64,000 bases of DNA from positions 1 to 64,000 of the forward strand of contig NZ_QCZF01000014.1 of assembly GCF_003075095.1 (NCBI RefSeq), in the 5' to 3' direction. Shown here piece after piece: positions 1 to 12,828 of this stretch (its first letter is position 1; every line of letters starts with the position of its first letter). Source of the stretch: Blastococcus litoris. Lineage in GTDB: Bacteria > Actinomycetota > Actinomycetes > Mycobacteriales > Geodermatophilaceae. Under the pieces are notes generated by a model, which did no database searches, had not been told where the DNA came from, and saw only the letters and a program-made list of their open reading frames with translations. Position numbers and translations under genes: made by a program.

Positions 1-602
1 TGGTGTGGAAGGTCGCCGCCCCCCTCCACGGCCGGGTCGCCGCGGCCGACGGCCGCAGCCGGTGGATCACCGGCGAGCAGGCGCGCGCCGCGGTCCACCG
101 GCTCCGCGCCGGCTGCGACGCCGTCGTCGTCGGCTCGGGGACGGCCCTGGCCGACGACCCCCAGCTCACCGTCCGCGACGCCGACGGCCGCAACGCCGAT
201 CGCCAGCCGCTGCGCGTCGTCGTCGACCGCCGCGGCCGGGTGCCGCAGACCGCCCGGGTGTTCGACGCGGCCGCGCCCACGTTCGTCAGCCGGGCCGGCT
301 CTCCGGCGGAGCTGCTGGCCGAGCTCCACGTCCGCGACGTGCGCCGGGTGCTGCTCGAGGGCGGCCCGACGCTGGCCGCCGCGTTCCTCCGTGCGGGGGT
401 CGTGGACGAGATCGTGATCCATCTCGCACCCAAGCTGCTCGGTGCGGGACCCTCGCTGGTCAGCGACCTGGGAATTCACGGGATCGGTGACGCGCTGGAC
501 CTGGCGGTCGTCGACGTCACCCGCTTGGGCGGGGACGTGGAGGTCCGGCTGCGCCCGACCCGGCACACTGGGGACGGGCAGTCCGCGGACGGGAGGAGCT
601 GA
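1..602 (+). CDS. ribD: RibD reductase domain, 5' end missing
   Basis: C-terminal (reductase) half of the bifunctional riboflavin enzyme RibD, which reduces 5-amino-6-ribosylamino-uracil phosphate with NADPH after the N-terminal deaminase step. The gene runs in from outside the window; the GTG at position 3 is only an internal codon. Visible family features are the segment SRWITG near the left edge, [17 protein letters not shown] (a typical RibD substrate-loop region), and [14 protein letters not shown] followed by the KLLGAG motif. The tail after residue 185 is short and hydrophilic. Its TGA lies one base before the GTG of ribE, so the two are translationally coupled. The deaminase zinc motif is not visible here. 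Confidence 0.93.
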   Translation, partial: VWKVAAPLHGRVAAADGRSRWITGEQARAAVHRLRAGCDAVVVGSGTALADDPQLTVRDADGRNADRQPLRVVVDRRGRVPQTARVFDAAAPTFVSRAGSPAELLAELHVRDVRRVLLEGGPTLAAAFLRAGVVDEIVIHLAPKLLGAGPSLVSDLGIHGIGDALDLAVVDVTRLGGDVEVRLRPTRHTGDGQSADGRS

Positions 603-603
603 G

Positions 604-1208
604 GTGTTCACCGGGATCGTCGAAGAGGTGGGCACCGTCGTCGTCCGTGAGGAGCAGTCGGACGCGGCAGTGCTCCGCATCCGGGCCACCCGCGTGCTCG
701 AGGACGTCACGCTCGGCGACTCCATCGCCGTCAACGGCGTGTGCCTGACGGTCACCGGCGTGGACGGGGACGTCTGGAGCACCGACGTCATGGCCGAGAC
801 GCTCAGCCGCAGCAGCCTGGGCGCTGCCGGCGCCGGCCAGCCGGTGAACCTCGAGCGCGCCGTCACCCCGCACACCCGCCTGGGCGGCCACATGATGCAG
901 GGCCACGTCGACGGCGTCGGCCGCGTCCTCGCCCGCACTCCGGGGGAGCACTGGGAGGTCGTGCGCGTCGCGCTGCCCTCCGGGCTCGCCCGCTACGTCG
1001 TCGAGAAGGGCTCGATCGCCGTCGACGGCGTCTCGCTCACCGTGAGCGCCGTCAGCGCGGCCGACGTCCACGAGCCCTGGTTCGAGGTCAGCCTCATCCC
1101 CACCACCCTCCGCGAGACCACGCTGGGCACCCGCGCCCCGGGGGAGCCCGTCAACCTGGAGGTCGACGTGATCGCCAAGTACGTGGAGCGACTGCTGGGA
1201 GGCGCGCG

Positions 1209-1212
<4 letters not shown>
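604..1212 (+). CDS. ribE: Riboflavin synthase, alpha chain
   Basis: Converts two 6,7-dimethyl-8-ribityllumazine molecules into riboflavin and a pyrimidine by-product; cytosolic homotrimer. The start is the GTG at 604 because translation then opens with the invariant MFTGIVEE segment; the reading frame is open further upstream but only inside ribD. At 202 residues it has the normal length and the two tandem lumazine-binding barrels: the first ends near PVNLERAV, the second opens with the [11 protein letters not shown] motif and has [13 protein letters not shown]. The stop overlaps the ribAB ATG in an ATGA arrangement, so expression is coupled in the rib operon. Confidence 0.96.
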
Positions 1213-3330
<2,118 letters not shown>

Positions 3331-3360
3331 TCCCGCCCGTCCGCTGAAAGGTCCTCCCTC

Positions 3361-4227
3361 GTGCTGCGCATCGCCGTGCCCAACAAGGGCGTCCTGAGCG
3401 AGCCCGCGGCCGAGATGCTCGCCGAGAGCGGCTACCGCCAGCGGCGCAGCACCAAGGACCTCGCGGTCTACGACCCGGACAACGACACCGAGTTCTTCTA
3501 CCTCCGCCCGCGCGACATCGCCGTCTACGTCGCGGCCGGCACCCTGGACGTGGGCATCACCGGCCGCGACATGCTGCTGGAGACCGCCCCGGCCGACGGC
3601 GAGGGCGCCGCGGCGGTGGAGGTCATGCCCCTGGGCTTCGGCCGGTCCTCCTTCCGCTTCGCCGCCCCGGTGGAGTCCGGCATCGAGGCGATCGACCAGC
3701 TCGCCGGCAAGCGGATCGCCACCGCGTACCCGGTGCTGCTCCAGCGCTACCTGGAGGAGTCGGGGATCAAGGCCGACGTCGTCAAGCTCGACGGCGCGGT
3801 GGAGACCGCCTGCCGCCTCGGTGTGGCCGAGGCCGTCTGCGACGTCGTGGAGACCGGGACGACGCTGCGTGCCGCCGGCCTGCAGATCATCGGCGAGCCG
3901 GTGCTCGCCAGCGAGGCGATCCTCGTCCGCCGCGAGGGCGCCGAGGAGATCCCGGCGGTGGCCCAGCTGCGCCGCCGCCTGCGCGGGGTCCTGGTGGCCC
4001 GGCAGTACGTGATGCTCGACTACGACTGCCCCAACGACATCCTCGAGCGGGCCACCGCCGTCACCCCGGGCATCGAGGGTCCGACGGTCAGCCCGCTGCA
4101 GACGCCCGGCTGGTCGGCGGTCCGGGCGATGGTCGCCAAGGCGGAGACCAACCGGGTCATGGACGAGCTGTGGGAGCTGGGCGCCCGCGCCATCCTGGTC
4201 ACGAGCATCCACGCCTCGCGCATATAG
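3361..4227 (+). CDS. hisG: ATP phosphoribosyltransferase, long form
   Basis: Commits ATP and PRPP to histidine synthesis and is normally feedback-inhibited by histidine. 288 residues, the long HisG form: a two-lobed periplasmic-binding-like catalytic region (about 1-205) with IAVPNKGVLSEPA at the start and the PRPP-loop-like EAVCDVVETGTTLRAAGL, and a C-terminal PII-like regulatory domain (about 210-288) ending GARAILVTSIHASRI. GTG start with GAAAGGTC just upstream as a plausible ribosome site. It probably closes the rib-his transcript. Confidence 0.96.
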   Translation: MLRIAVPNKGVLSEPAAEMLAESGYRQRRSTKDLAVYDPDNDTEFFYLRPRDIAVYVAAGTLDVGITGRDMLLETAPADGEGAAAVEVMPLGFGRSSFRFAAPVESGIEAIDQLAGKRIATAYPVLLQRYLEESGIKADVVKLDGAVETACRLGVAEAVCDVVETGTTLRAAGLQIIGEPVLASEAILVRREGAEEIPAVAQLRRRLRGVLVARQYVMLDYDCPNDILERATAVTPGIEGPTVSPLQTPGWSAVRAMVAKAETNRVMDELWELGARAILVTSIHASRI

Positions 4228-4236
4228 GAGCCCGCC

Positions 4237-4683
4237 GTGCGCAGATCCCTCCTGCTCGCGCTGACCTCCTTCGCCGTGCTGACGGCCTGTGGCACGGGCT
4301 CCGGTGACGTCGCAGCGGGCGGTGACCCGTCCGGCTCCACCGCTCCCGGCGACATCGCGCAGGCCGACGACGACCTGCAGGTGACCCTGGACCCGGGCGA
4401 CGGCTCGCCGGTCCAGCAGTGGACGCTCAGCTGCCGGGAGACCCCCGAGGGCAGCCACCCCGACGCGGGCGCGGCCTGCGAGCACCTGCGCGGCATGCAG
4501 GACCCGTTCGCCCCGCTGGATGCGGACGTGGTCTGCACCGAGCAGTTCGGCGGGCCGGAGACGGCCCGGGTGGTCGGCCGCTGGGAGGGCGAGCCGGTCG
4601 ACCTGGAGCTGTCACGTTCCGACGGCTGCCGGATCGCCCAGTGGGACGCCCTCGGCCCGTTGCTGGCCGTCGACCTCGACTGA
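4237..4683 (+). CDS. SSI-like protease inhibitor lipoprotein
   Basis: 148-residue lipoprotein: basic N-terminus, hydrophobic segment and lipobox LTAC with the lipidated Cys18. After a Gly/Ser/Asp-rich linker, residues about 48-148 match the Streptomyces subtilisin inhibitor (SSI) fold: four cysteines at 66, 81, 100 and 131 have nearly the SSI spacing (15 and about 30 residues within pairs), with GSHPDAGAAC and VVGRWEGEPV in the expected places. Residues after Cys100 read TEQF, so the position equivalent to the reactive P1 residue is Glu102. It would sit on the outer face of the membrane and block secreted serine proteases. It starts 9 bases after hisG and ends 2 bases from the convergent DUF2877 gene. 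Confidence 0.8.
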   Translation: MRRSLLLALTSFAVLTACGTGSGDVAAGGDPSGSTAPGDIAQADDDLQVTLDPGDGSPVQQWTLSCRETPEGSHPDAGAACEHLRGMQDPFAPLDADVVCTEQFGGPETARVVGRWEGEPVDLELSRSDGCRIAQWDALGPLLAVDLD

Positions 4684-4685
4684 GG

Positions 4686-5693
4686 TCAGCGGGGGCGGGC
4701 GGTCCGCTCCACCAGGTCGATGGCCGTCGAGAGCCCCAGGGCCAGCGCGCGGCCGCTGGTGGCACCCGTGGCGAGCAGCCCGGCCACCGCGGGCCCGAGC
4801 GGGCGCTCGCCCACCAGGCCGTAGAGCACCGCCGCGTACTCGGCGCTGACCCGCCCGCACGCGGCGTGCCGCAGCAGGGCCCGGGAGAGCTCGGTCGTCC
4901 GGCCGGCGGCCAGGGCGTAGACGCCGGCGGCGAAGCGCTCTGCCGCCGGGTGGCCCAGGAGCACCAGCCCGGCGATGGTGCCGGCCATGACGTCGTCGCC
5001 GGCCGGGGTGAGGCCGGGGCCGAGGCCGATCAGGCGGGTGGCCGTCCGCAGTGCGGCGTCGAGGTCGGCGCGGCGCACGGCGCCGCGGAGGGCGGCGAGC
5101 GGGCCACCGGGCCCGACGGGCAGGCCGGGGAGGGTGAAGGCGCTGTGCGGCACGCCCTCGCCGTAGAGCGCGTTGCGCAGCTGGCGCACGCCCTCCGGGA
5201 GCAGCGCCGGGCGCAGGCTCGGCAGCTTGGGCCGCGGGTTCCACCAGGCGGCGGCGCTGACGGCGAGGTCGCCGACGACGATCCGGCCGCCCCCGACCTC
5301 GGCCGGAGCACCCGCCGGGAGGGCGACCAGCGGCCGGCCGTTGCTGGGCCGGAACAGGACGCAGCCCAGCGGCAGCCGCGCGGCGTCGCTGGTCATCACG
5401 CCGACGACGTCCCCGCCGCGGTCGTTGGGGACGTGCACGTACACGGCGGCCGGGAGGCTGATGAGGACGCGTGCCGGCCGGACCGGCCCGCGCAGCAGCT
5501 CGGCGATACCGGTGCTCGCCGACGCCGGCACCGCGGTGGCCGCGCGTGCGGGCCGGGCGGTGCGGGCGGTGGCCTGAGCCGACTCGCGGGGGAGGGGGAT
5601 CGTGGGGAATCCGGCGCGCGCCGCGCGGCCGCGCGTCTGCGCGTCCGACTGCGAGTGGCGATCCGGAGCGGTGGTCTCGTCGATCGTGCGCAT
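4686..5693 (-). CDS. DUF2877 (AllH-like) protein
   Basis: 335-residue protein of the DUF2877 family, recognisable by RLIGLGPGLTPAGDDVMAG near residue 245. Family members include AllH, reported as a subunit of oxamate carbamoyltransferase in purine/allantoin breakdown. Start chosen at ATG 5693, preceded by GAAGGGTCC; the frame stays open far upstream only as an antisense shadow of the PucR gene. The first 60 residues are low-complexity Ala/Arg/Thr and probably disordered. It is divergent from a PucR-type regulator, the class that commonly controls purine-catabolism genes, supporting but not proving a role in nitrogen salvage. No other allantoin gene is in the window. Confidence 0.75.
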   Translation of the reverse strand: MRTIDETTAPDRHSQSDAQTRGRAARAGFPTIPLPRESAQATARTARPARAATAVPASASTGIAELLRGPVRPARVLISLPAAVYVHVPNDRGGDVVGVMTSDAARLPLGCVLFRPSNGRPLVALPAGAPAEVGGGRIVVGDLAVSAAAWWNPRPKLPSLRPALLPEGVRQLRNALYGEGVPHSAFTLPGLPVGPGGPLAALRGAVRRADLDAALRTATRLIGLGPGLTPAGDDVMAGTIAGLVLLGHPAAERFAAGVYALAAGRTTELSRALLRHAACGRVSAEYAAVLYGLVGERPLGPAVAGLLATGATSGRALALGLSTAIDLVERTARPR

Positions 5694-5868
5694 GGCGGAC
5701 CCTTCGGCGTGGGGCGACGGGAGGCGCCCAGTACCCCCCGCCCGGCCCGGACCACGTCCGTCCGTCGAGGGAGGGTCGGTGGTCACCGGGATCCGGCGAC
5801 GGCCTACCATCCAGGCGAACGGGGTGGACCGGGTCTCGAACCTATTCGGCGCGTCGCACGCCGTCTTA

Positions 5869-5883
5869 TGGCGGAACTCGCCA
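5869..5883. promoter_or_regulatory. Short palindrome in DUF2877/PucR intergenic
   Basis: TGGCG-GAACT-CGCCA, a perfect 5-bp inverted repeat in the 271-bp divergent region (5694-5964) and within a locally AT-richer patch including TTATGG. Candidate operator for the PucR-type regulator; the arms are short, so this could be chance. Confidence 0.3.
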
Positions 5884-5964
5884 AGAATGGGCCCTGGCGT
5901 CCAGGGACTCCTGACAGGCACGAGCGGTATGGCAACCTGGACCGCGACAAGAGGGGGATGTGTC

Positions 5965-7910
5965 GTGACCCAGGGTGATGCTTCGCTGGTGGCGCCAACG
6001 CACCGTAACGGGTCGATCCCTTTCCGGCGTAACTGGGCCGTCGACGAGTCGCGGGTCGAGGTGACGCGCGACGACCGCACCAGCTGGCAGGAGCGGATGG
6101 GCCTCACCGTCGAGGAGGCGCTGCAGCTCCCTGGCCTGGCCGGCACGTCGGTGGCCGCCGGTGGCGCGGGGCTCGGCCGGGTGGTCCGGCACATGGTCGT
6201 CGACGACCCGGCGGACCCGCTCGCCGCGGCCGGCCCGGACGTGCTCGTCGTCCTCGGTGCCCGGCTGCCTCCTGCCGACCCGGCCAACTGCCGCGCGCTC
6301 GTGGAGCGGCTGGACTCGATGGGCACGGCCGCGCTGGCGTTCCGCAGGACCGAGGGCCCCGCCCCGGTGCCGGGCGAGGTGCTGGCCGAGGCCGAGCGCC
6401 GCGGGCTGCCGGTGCTCGCGCTGCCGGCGACCGTCCGGCTCGACGAGATCGTCTCCGAGGTGCTCGGGGCCGTCGTCACCAAGCAGGGCCAGGCGCTCGC
6501 GCTGTCCTCGCGCATGGACGACGAGTTCATGGAGGTCGCCCTCACCGGGGGCGGACTCGCCGAGGTCACCCAGCGGCTGGCCGTGATGCTCGAGGGCACC
6601 GCCGTCCTCGGCCTGGGACCCGACCGCGAGGTGGTCACCAGCGCCGGCCCCCGCGGCGACGTCGAGGAGATCAGCGACTGGCTGTGGCTGCTCGACGCCG
6701 CCGCCGACGACGCCCTCGCCGAGCTGACGCCGTCCCGGCGGCTCTCCGGCGTCCGCGCCGACCAGACGGTCGTCACCCCGGCGGACGTGCTCGCCGACGC
6801 CGACCTCTCACCGGCCGACGGCATCCTGCTCGTCCCCGGCCACCACGAGCTCCCCGGCGGCGTGGGCGAATACGCCGTCGCGCCGATCATGGCCGGTGAC
6901 CAGCGGCACGGCTGGCTGGTGGCCGTCCACCGCAGCGGCGCGATGATGCTCGGCGCCGGCGGTGTCCTGGAGCGCGCCGCGGTCATCGCCGCCCTGTCGG
7001 TCATCCGGCTGCAGGCGGTCCACTCCGTCGAGCTGCGCTTCCAGGGCGACCTGGTCCGCCGGCTGGTCGGCGGCTCCGTCGGGCACACCGAGCGGACGCT
7101 GGCCTACACGCGCTCGTTCGGCTGGCGGCTCGACGGGCCGGTCGCGGTGCTCGTCACCGCCACCGAGACCGTCGCGGACGCCGCGGCCGACCCGACCAAG
7201 GCGCTCGACGTCCTGGAACGGCTGCCGACGGCTGGCGCGCCGCCCTGGAGCCGGAGGTCGCCGGCGCGGCGGTCGCGGGTCTGGCGACGGAGATCGTCAC
7301 CCTGCTGCCGCTCGACGGCCGGACCATGGAGGAGCTGTCGGGGCTCGTCTCCGCCGTCACCTCGCGGGTGAACGGCCGGCTCCGCCGGGTCGGCCGGGTG
7401 CTCGGCACCGGTATCGGCCGGCCGGCGGACTCGCTGTCGGCCCTGGCGGAGGCCCACCGGCAGGCGCAGCGGGCACTGGGCGTCGGCCAGGAGATCCACG
7501 GCGGCTCGGCGGTGACGCACTTCGACCAGCTCGGGGTGTTCCGGCTGCTGTCGCTGATCCCCGACAGCACCGAGCTGCGGACCTACGTCGACGAGGTGCT
7601 CGGCCCGCTGGCCGACGCGACGGACCCCGATTCGGCCGACCTGCGGGAGACGCTCCGGGTGCTGCTGGAGACCAACCTGAACGTCGCGGAGTCCGCGCGC
7701 CGGCTGCACTTCCACTACAACACGATGCGCTACCGGATCGGGAAGCTGGAGCGGCTCCTCGGCCCGTTCACCACCGATCCGACCCTGCGGCTGAACCTCC
7801 TGCTGGCCCTGCACGCCGCGCGCATGCGCGGGCTGGACCAGCCGCACCGGCCGCCGATCGAGAGCGGGCTCGCCCTGCCGGCCGACGACGGCCTCGACTC
7901 GCTGCTCTGA
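5965..7910 (+). pseudogene. PucR-family regulator, single frameshift
   Basis: Frame 1 from the GTG at 5965 (SD-like GAGGGGG seven bases upstream) encodes a PucR N-terminal domain, starting properly at MGLTVEEALQLPGLAG (ATG 6097 is an alternative start), then a GGDEF-like central region up to about 7228. The protein then changes to frame 3: ADGWRAALEPEV through the CdaR/PucR C-terminal helix-turn-helix with TNLNVAESARRLHFHYNTMRYR, ending at 7910. Joining needs one base more than is present near 7225-7232, i.e. a one-base deletion or sequencing error. If real, the protein made would lose its DNA-binding domain and stop at 7371. No slippery heptamer is evident. Full-length repaired product would be about 648 residues. 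Confidence 0.8.
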
Positions 7911-7941
7911 CGCCGCGACGAACCATCTGGGGACCGCGGCC

Positions 7942-8679
7942 GTGCCAGGGGACGTGGACGCGCTCGTCCTCCGCATGGAGCAGCTGCTGCGATCGCTGGA
8001 GGCCGCCGGCGACCCGGCGCGCTTCTTCCTCGGCACCTACCTGCGCACCACCCGGGCGGTCGGCGCCGCGCTGACGGCCGGGCGGTTCGAGGATCCCGCG
8101 TGGGTCGTGCGGTGGGACGTCGACTTCGCGGGCTTCTACCTCGACGCGCTCGAGCTGCACGGCAAACGCCCGGAGGCGGTCCCGGCGCCGTGGCGCCGCG
8201 CCCTCGGCGCCGACCCCGGGCTGCCCCCGGAGGCGCACGTGCTGCTCGGCATGAACGCGCACATCAACTTCGACCTGCCGCAGTCGCTGATCGCCGTCAT
8301 CCCGCCGGAGGACTTCGCGTCGTCGTCCCTGCTCGACCGCCGCCGGCGCGACCACGAGCGGATCGACGACGTCCTGGCCGCCCGGGTGGGGGAGGAGGAT
8401 CTCGCGCTGCAGCGCGCAGGAGGCCGCCGCACCCCGCTGGACCGGCTCCTCGCGCCGGTCAACCGGCAGGCCAGCCGGCTGTTCCTGCGCGAGGCGCGCC
8501 GGAAGGTCTGGGCGAACACCGCGGCGCTGCACGCCGCGCGGCTGCAGGGCGAGGCGGCCTACGTCGTCCGGCTGTCCGACCTGGAGGCGGTCAGCGCGGA
8601 GCGGGTCGCCGACCTGCTCCGGCCGGGGCCCGTGCTGGTGCGGCTGGCGATGCACGGCTTCGGCGTCACGCTCGACTAG
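7942..8679 (+). CDS. DUF5995 family protein
   Basis: 245-residue cytosolic protein resembling the actinobacterial DUF5995 family, whose function is unknown. Supporting features are AGFYLDALELHG near residue 60, the strongly typical LLGMNAHINFDLPQSL around residue 107, and a helical Arg-rich C-terminal half. No signal peptide or membrane segment. GTG start 31 bases after the PucR gene; no clear SD. Same strand as the regulator but no evidence that it is controlled by it. Confidence 0.65.
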   Translation: MPGDVDALVLRMEQLLRSLEAAGDPARFFLGTYLRTTRAVGAALTAGRFEDPAWVVRWDVDFAGFYLDALELHGKRPEAVPAPWRRALGADPGLPPEAHVLLGMNAHINFDLPQSLIAVIPPEDFASSSLLDRRRRDHERIDDVLAARVGEEDLALQRAGGRRTPLDRLLAPVNRQASRLFLREARRKVWANTAALHAARLQGEAAYVVRLSDLEAVSAERVADLLRPGPVLVRLAMHGFGVTLD

Positions 8680-8770
8680 CAGTACGACCAGCCGGGCGGA
8701 AAGTGCCTGGACCGGACGCGGCAGGGGCTCGTAGCCTGCCGTCGGCCGTCGAACCGAGGAGGTGGGACCC

Positions 8771-10334
<1,564 letters not shown>

Positions 10335-10349
10335 CGGGGCGCGGGCGGA

Positions 10350-11894
10350 TCAGTCGTGGAAGACCTCGATGTGGGCGCCCATCTCCACCAGCCGCTCGTA
10401 GAGGTGCTCGTAGCCCCGGGCGATGATGTCGACGTTCCGCAGCACCGACGTGCCCTTCGCCGCGAGCATGGCCAGCAGGATGACCACCGCGGGGCGCAGC
10501 GCCGGCGGGCAGACGACCTCGGCGCTCGACCAGCGGGTCGGGCCGTTCACCAGGACGCGGTGCGGGTCCATGAGCCGCACGTCGGCACCGAGCCGGGTCA
10601 GGTCCGAGAGGTGGATGGCGCGGTTGTCGTACACCCAGTCGTGGATCAGCGTCGAGCCGCTCGCCTGCGCCGCGATCACGGCGAAGAACGGCAGGTTGTC
10701 GATGTTGAGCCCCGGGAACGGCATCGGGTGGATCTTGTCGATCGGCGCGTGGAGGACCGACGGCCGGATCGTGATGTCGGACAGCCGGGTGTGGCCGTTG
10801 TCGGCCAGGTACTCGGGGGAGAGGTCGTACTGCAGGCCCATCTCGGCCAGGACCGCCAGCTCGATCTCCAGGAAGTCGATCGGCGTCCGCTGGACCGTCA
10901 GCTCCGAGCCGGTGACGATCCCGGCGGTCAGCAGGCTCATCGCCTCGACCGGGTCCTCGCTGATCGTGTAGTCGACGTCGGCGTCGAGCACGGGCTTCCC
11001 GTGGACGACGAGCGTCGTCGTCCCGAGGCCCTCGATGCCGACGCCGAGCAGCTGCAGGTACAGGCACAGGTCCTGGACCATGTAGTTCGAGCTGGCGTTG
11101 CGGATGACCGTGGTGCCGTCGGTGCGCGCCGCGGCCAGCAGCGCGTTCTCGGTGACGGTGTCCCCGCGCTCGGTCAGCACGATCGCCCTCGCGGGGGCGC
11201 CGGAGTGCCGCACCGTCGCGTGGTACTCGCCGGCCCGTGCCTCGACCTCCAGCCCGAAGGGGCGCAGGGCGATCATGTGCGGCTGGACGGTGCGGGTGCC
11301 CAGGTCGCAGCCGCCGGCGTAGGGCAGCTCGAAGGTGTCCGCCCGGTGCAGCAGCGGGCCCAGGAACATGATGATGCTCCGGGTGCGCCGCGCGGCGTCG
11401 GCGTCGATGGCGGCCAGGTCCAGCTCGTCGGGGACGACGAGGGTGAGGTCGTGGCCCGAGGCGTCCCAGACGGCCGAGACGCCGATGGAGCGCAGCACGT
11501 CGAGGATGCGCTCGACCTCGACGATGCGGGCCACGTTGCGCAGCGTCGTCCGGCCGCGGTTGAGCAGGGAGGCGCAGAGCAGGGCGACGGCGGCATTCTT
11601 GGACGACTTCACCGCGACGCTGCCGCGCAGCGGGTGACCGCCGGCGACCCGCAGGTGGGTGGGCCCGGTCGGACCGAGGCTGATCAGCTCGCTCTCCAGC
11701 GCCGCCGACAGCCGACCGAGCAGCTCCAGGGTGAGGTTCTGGTTGCCCTGCTCGATCCGGGCGACCGCGCTCTGGCTCGTGCCCAGGCGCTCGGCGAGCT
11801 GCTGCTGGGTGAGGCCGTGGTGGCGGCGGGCGTCGCGGACCAGCGATCCGATGCGCCGCATGGCGGTGTCGGTCGTGGGATCGGTGAGCGTCAC
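10350..11894 (-). CDS. XRE helix-turn-helix fused to MurA-like enolpyruvyl transferase
   Basis: N-terminal Cro/C1-type HTH (from MRRIGSLVRDARRHHGLTQQQLAERLGTS, continuing QSAVARIEQGN) followed by a full MurA/EPSP-synthase fold of about 420 residues. MurA features kept: SSKNAAVALL (the KN substrate motif) and YAGGCDLGTRTV, aligning the catalytic loop cysteine and the following arginine. Start is uncertain: GTG 11894 or 11900, or ATG 11861 immediately before the HTH; I use 11894. It would transfer enolpyruvate to UDP-GlcNAc, or serve mainly as a metabolite-sensing regulator. A perfect palindrome lies just upstream, between it and the divergent NAD(P)-binding gene. Such HTH-MurA fusions occur in other actinobacteria; a separate housekeeping murA is expected elsewhere. 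Confidence 0.85.
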   Translation of the reverse strand: MTLTDPTTDTAMRRIGSLVRDARRHHGLTQQQLAERLGTSQSAVARIEQGNQNLTLELLGRLSAALESELISLGPTGPTHLRVAGGHPLRGSVAVKSSKNAAVALLCASLLNRGRTTLRNVARIVEVERILDVLRSIGVSAVWDASGHDLTLVVPDELDLAAIDADAARRTRSIIMFLGPLLHRADTFELPYAGGCDLGTRTVQPHMIALRPFGLEVEARAGEYHATVRHSGAPARAIVLTERGDTVTENALLAAARTDGTTVIRNASSNYMVQDLCLYLQLLGVGIEGLGTTTLVVHGKPVLDADVDYTISEDPVEAMSLLTAGIVTGSELTVQRTPIDFLEIELAVLAEMGLQYDLSPEYLADNGHTRLSDITIRPSVLHAPIDKIHPMPFPGLNIDNLPFFAVIAAQASGSTLIHDWVYDNRAIHLSDLTRLGADVRLMDPHRVLVNGPTRWSSAEVVCPPALRPAVVILLAMLAAKGTSVLRNVDIIARGYEHLYERLVEMGAHIEVFHD

Positions 11895-11905
11895 GGTCAC
11901 AGACG

Positions 11906-11925
11906 TTATCTCTTGTGTGAGATAA
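11906..11925. promoter_or_regulatory. Perfect palindrome, candidate operator of HTH-MurA
   Basis: TTATCTCTTGTGTGAGATAA: 7-bp arms TTATCTC and GAGATAA around a 6-base spacer, in the short divergent space between the HTH-MurA gene (minus) and the NAD(P)-binding gene (plus). GATAAC on the minus strand and GATAAG on the plus strand could serve as -10 elements, so a bound dimer would cover both promoters. Best candidate ligand is the XRE domain of the adjacent gene product. Confidence 0.7.
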
Positions 11926-11974
11926 GGCTGGGTCGCGACCCGCCGCGCCACCCGATCGGGCCAGACTGCTCGCC

Positions 11975-12721
11975 ATGGACGTACTGGTGACCGGCGGGAC
12001 GGGACGGCTCGGGCAGCGGCTGGCCGGACCGCTCCAGCAGGCGGGCCACGCGGTGAGGCTGATGTCGCGCCGGGGCACCGGACCGGGCGGGGTCCGCGGT
12101 GACCTCGCCACGGGCCAGGACCTCGACCTGGCGCTGGCCGGGGCCGAGGTCGTCGTGCACGCGGCGAGCGACCCGCAGGGCGACCCCTGGCAGGTCGACG
12201 TCGCCGGCACCCGCCGGCTCGTGCAGGCCGTCGACCGCGACCTGCTCCGGCACCTGGTGTACGTGTCCATCGTGGGCGTGGACCGCATCCCGTACGGCTA
12301 CTACCGCGCGAAGTTCGCCGCCGAGCAGGTGCTCCTGGCCTCCGGGCTGCCCGTCACGCTGCTGCGGGTCACCCAGTTCCACGACTTCGTCGACTTCCTG
12401 CTCGACACCGCCCGTCGCGGCCCCGTGCTGCCCGTGCCCATGGGGTGGCGCGTGCAGCCGGTCGACGTGGGTGAGGTGGCGCAGCACATCGCCGACGTCG
12501 TGGGGCGCCCGCCGTCCGGCGGTGTGGTCGAGTACGGCGGTCCCGAGGACCTCTCCGCCGCCGACCTCGCCCGGGCCTGGGCCGCGGCACGCGCGCCCGG
12601 CGCGCACGTCGTGGCGACCCCGGTGCCCGGGAAGCTGGGGGCGGCGTTCCGCGACGGTGCGGCGGTGCCGAGCGGCGGCGAGCGGGGCACCCGGACCTAC
12701 GGGCAGCACCTGCACGGCTGA
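11975..12721 (+). CDS. NAD(P)-binding NmrA-like protein
   Basis: 248-residue atypical short-chain dehydrogenase of the NmrA/SDR_a5 type. Rossmann motif VTGGTGRLGQRL at residues 5-16, then VVVHAAS, VYVSIVGVDRIPYGYYRAKFAAEQ carrying the YxxxK-like pair, and a C-terminal substrate region. Cytosolic; substrate unknown. Divergent from the HTH-MurA gene and sharing its palindromic intergenic region, so probably co-regulated. CAGACT lies seven bases before the ATG, compatible with a leaderless or very short leader transcript. Confidence 0.8.
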   Translation: MDVLVTGGTGRLGQRLAGPLQQAGHAVRLMSRRGTGPGGVRGDLATGQDLDLALAGAEVVVHAASDPQGDPWQVDVAGTRRLVQAVDRDLLRHLVYVSIVGVDRIPYGYYRAKFAAEQVLLASGLPVTLLRVTQFHDFVDFLLDTARRGPVLPVPMGWRVQPVDVGEVAQHIADVVGRPPSGGVVEYGGPEDLSAADLARAWAAARAPGAHVVATPVPGKLGAAFRDGAAVPSGGERGTRTYGQHLHG

Positions 12722-12816
12722 CGCCGCGACCGCGCCGTCCCTGCCAGTTCGCGCAACGGGACGGACGGGGGCACGCGGCGTCCGAAAACCGCCGGAGAAC
12801 CGTCGTACCCAGGACC

Positions 12817-12822
12817 TACTGT
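12817..12822 (+). promoter_or_regulatory. -10 element, leaderless EamA transcript
   Basis: TACTGT exactly six bases before the GTG at 12829, with no Shine-Dalgarno sequence. The spacing places the transcription start on the start codon. Confidence 0.5.
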
Positions 12823-12828
12823 CCCTCC

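Noticed and set aside
7220-7240. Programmed -1 frameshift in the PucR gene
   Set aside because: No X XXY YYZ heptamer or downstream pseudoknot is evident; a single base loss is simpler.
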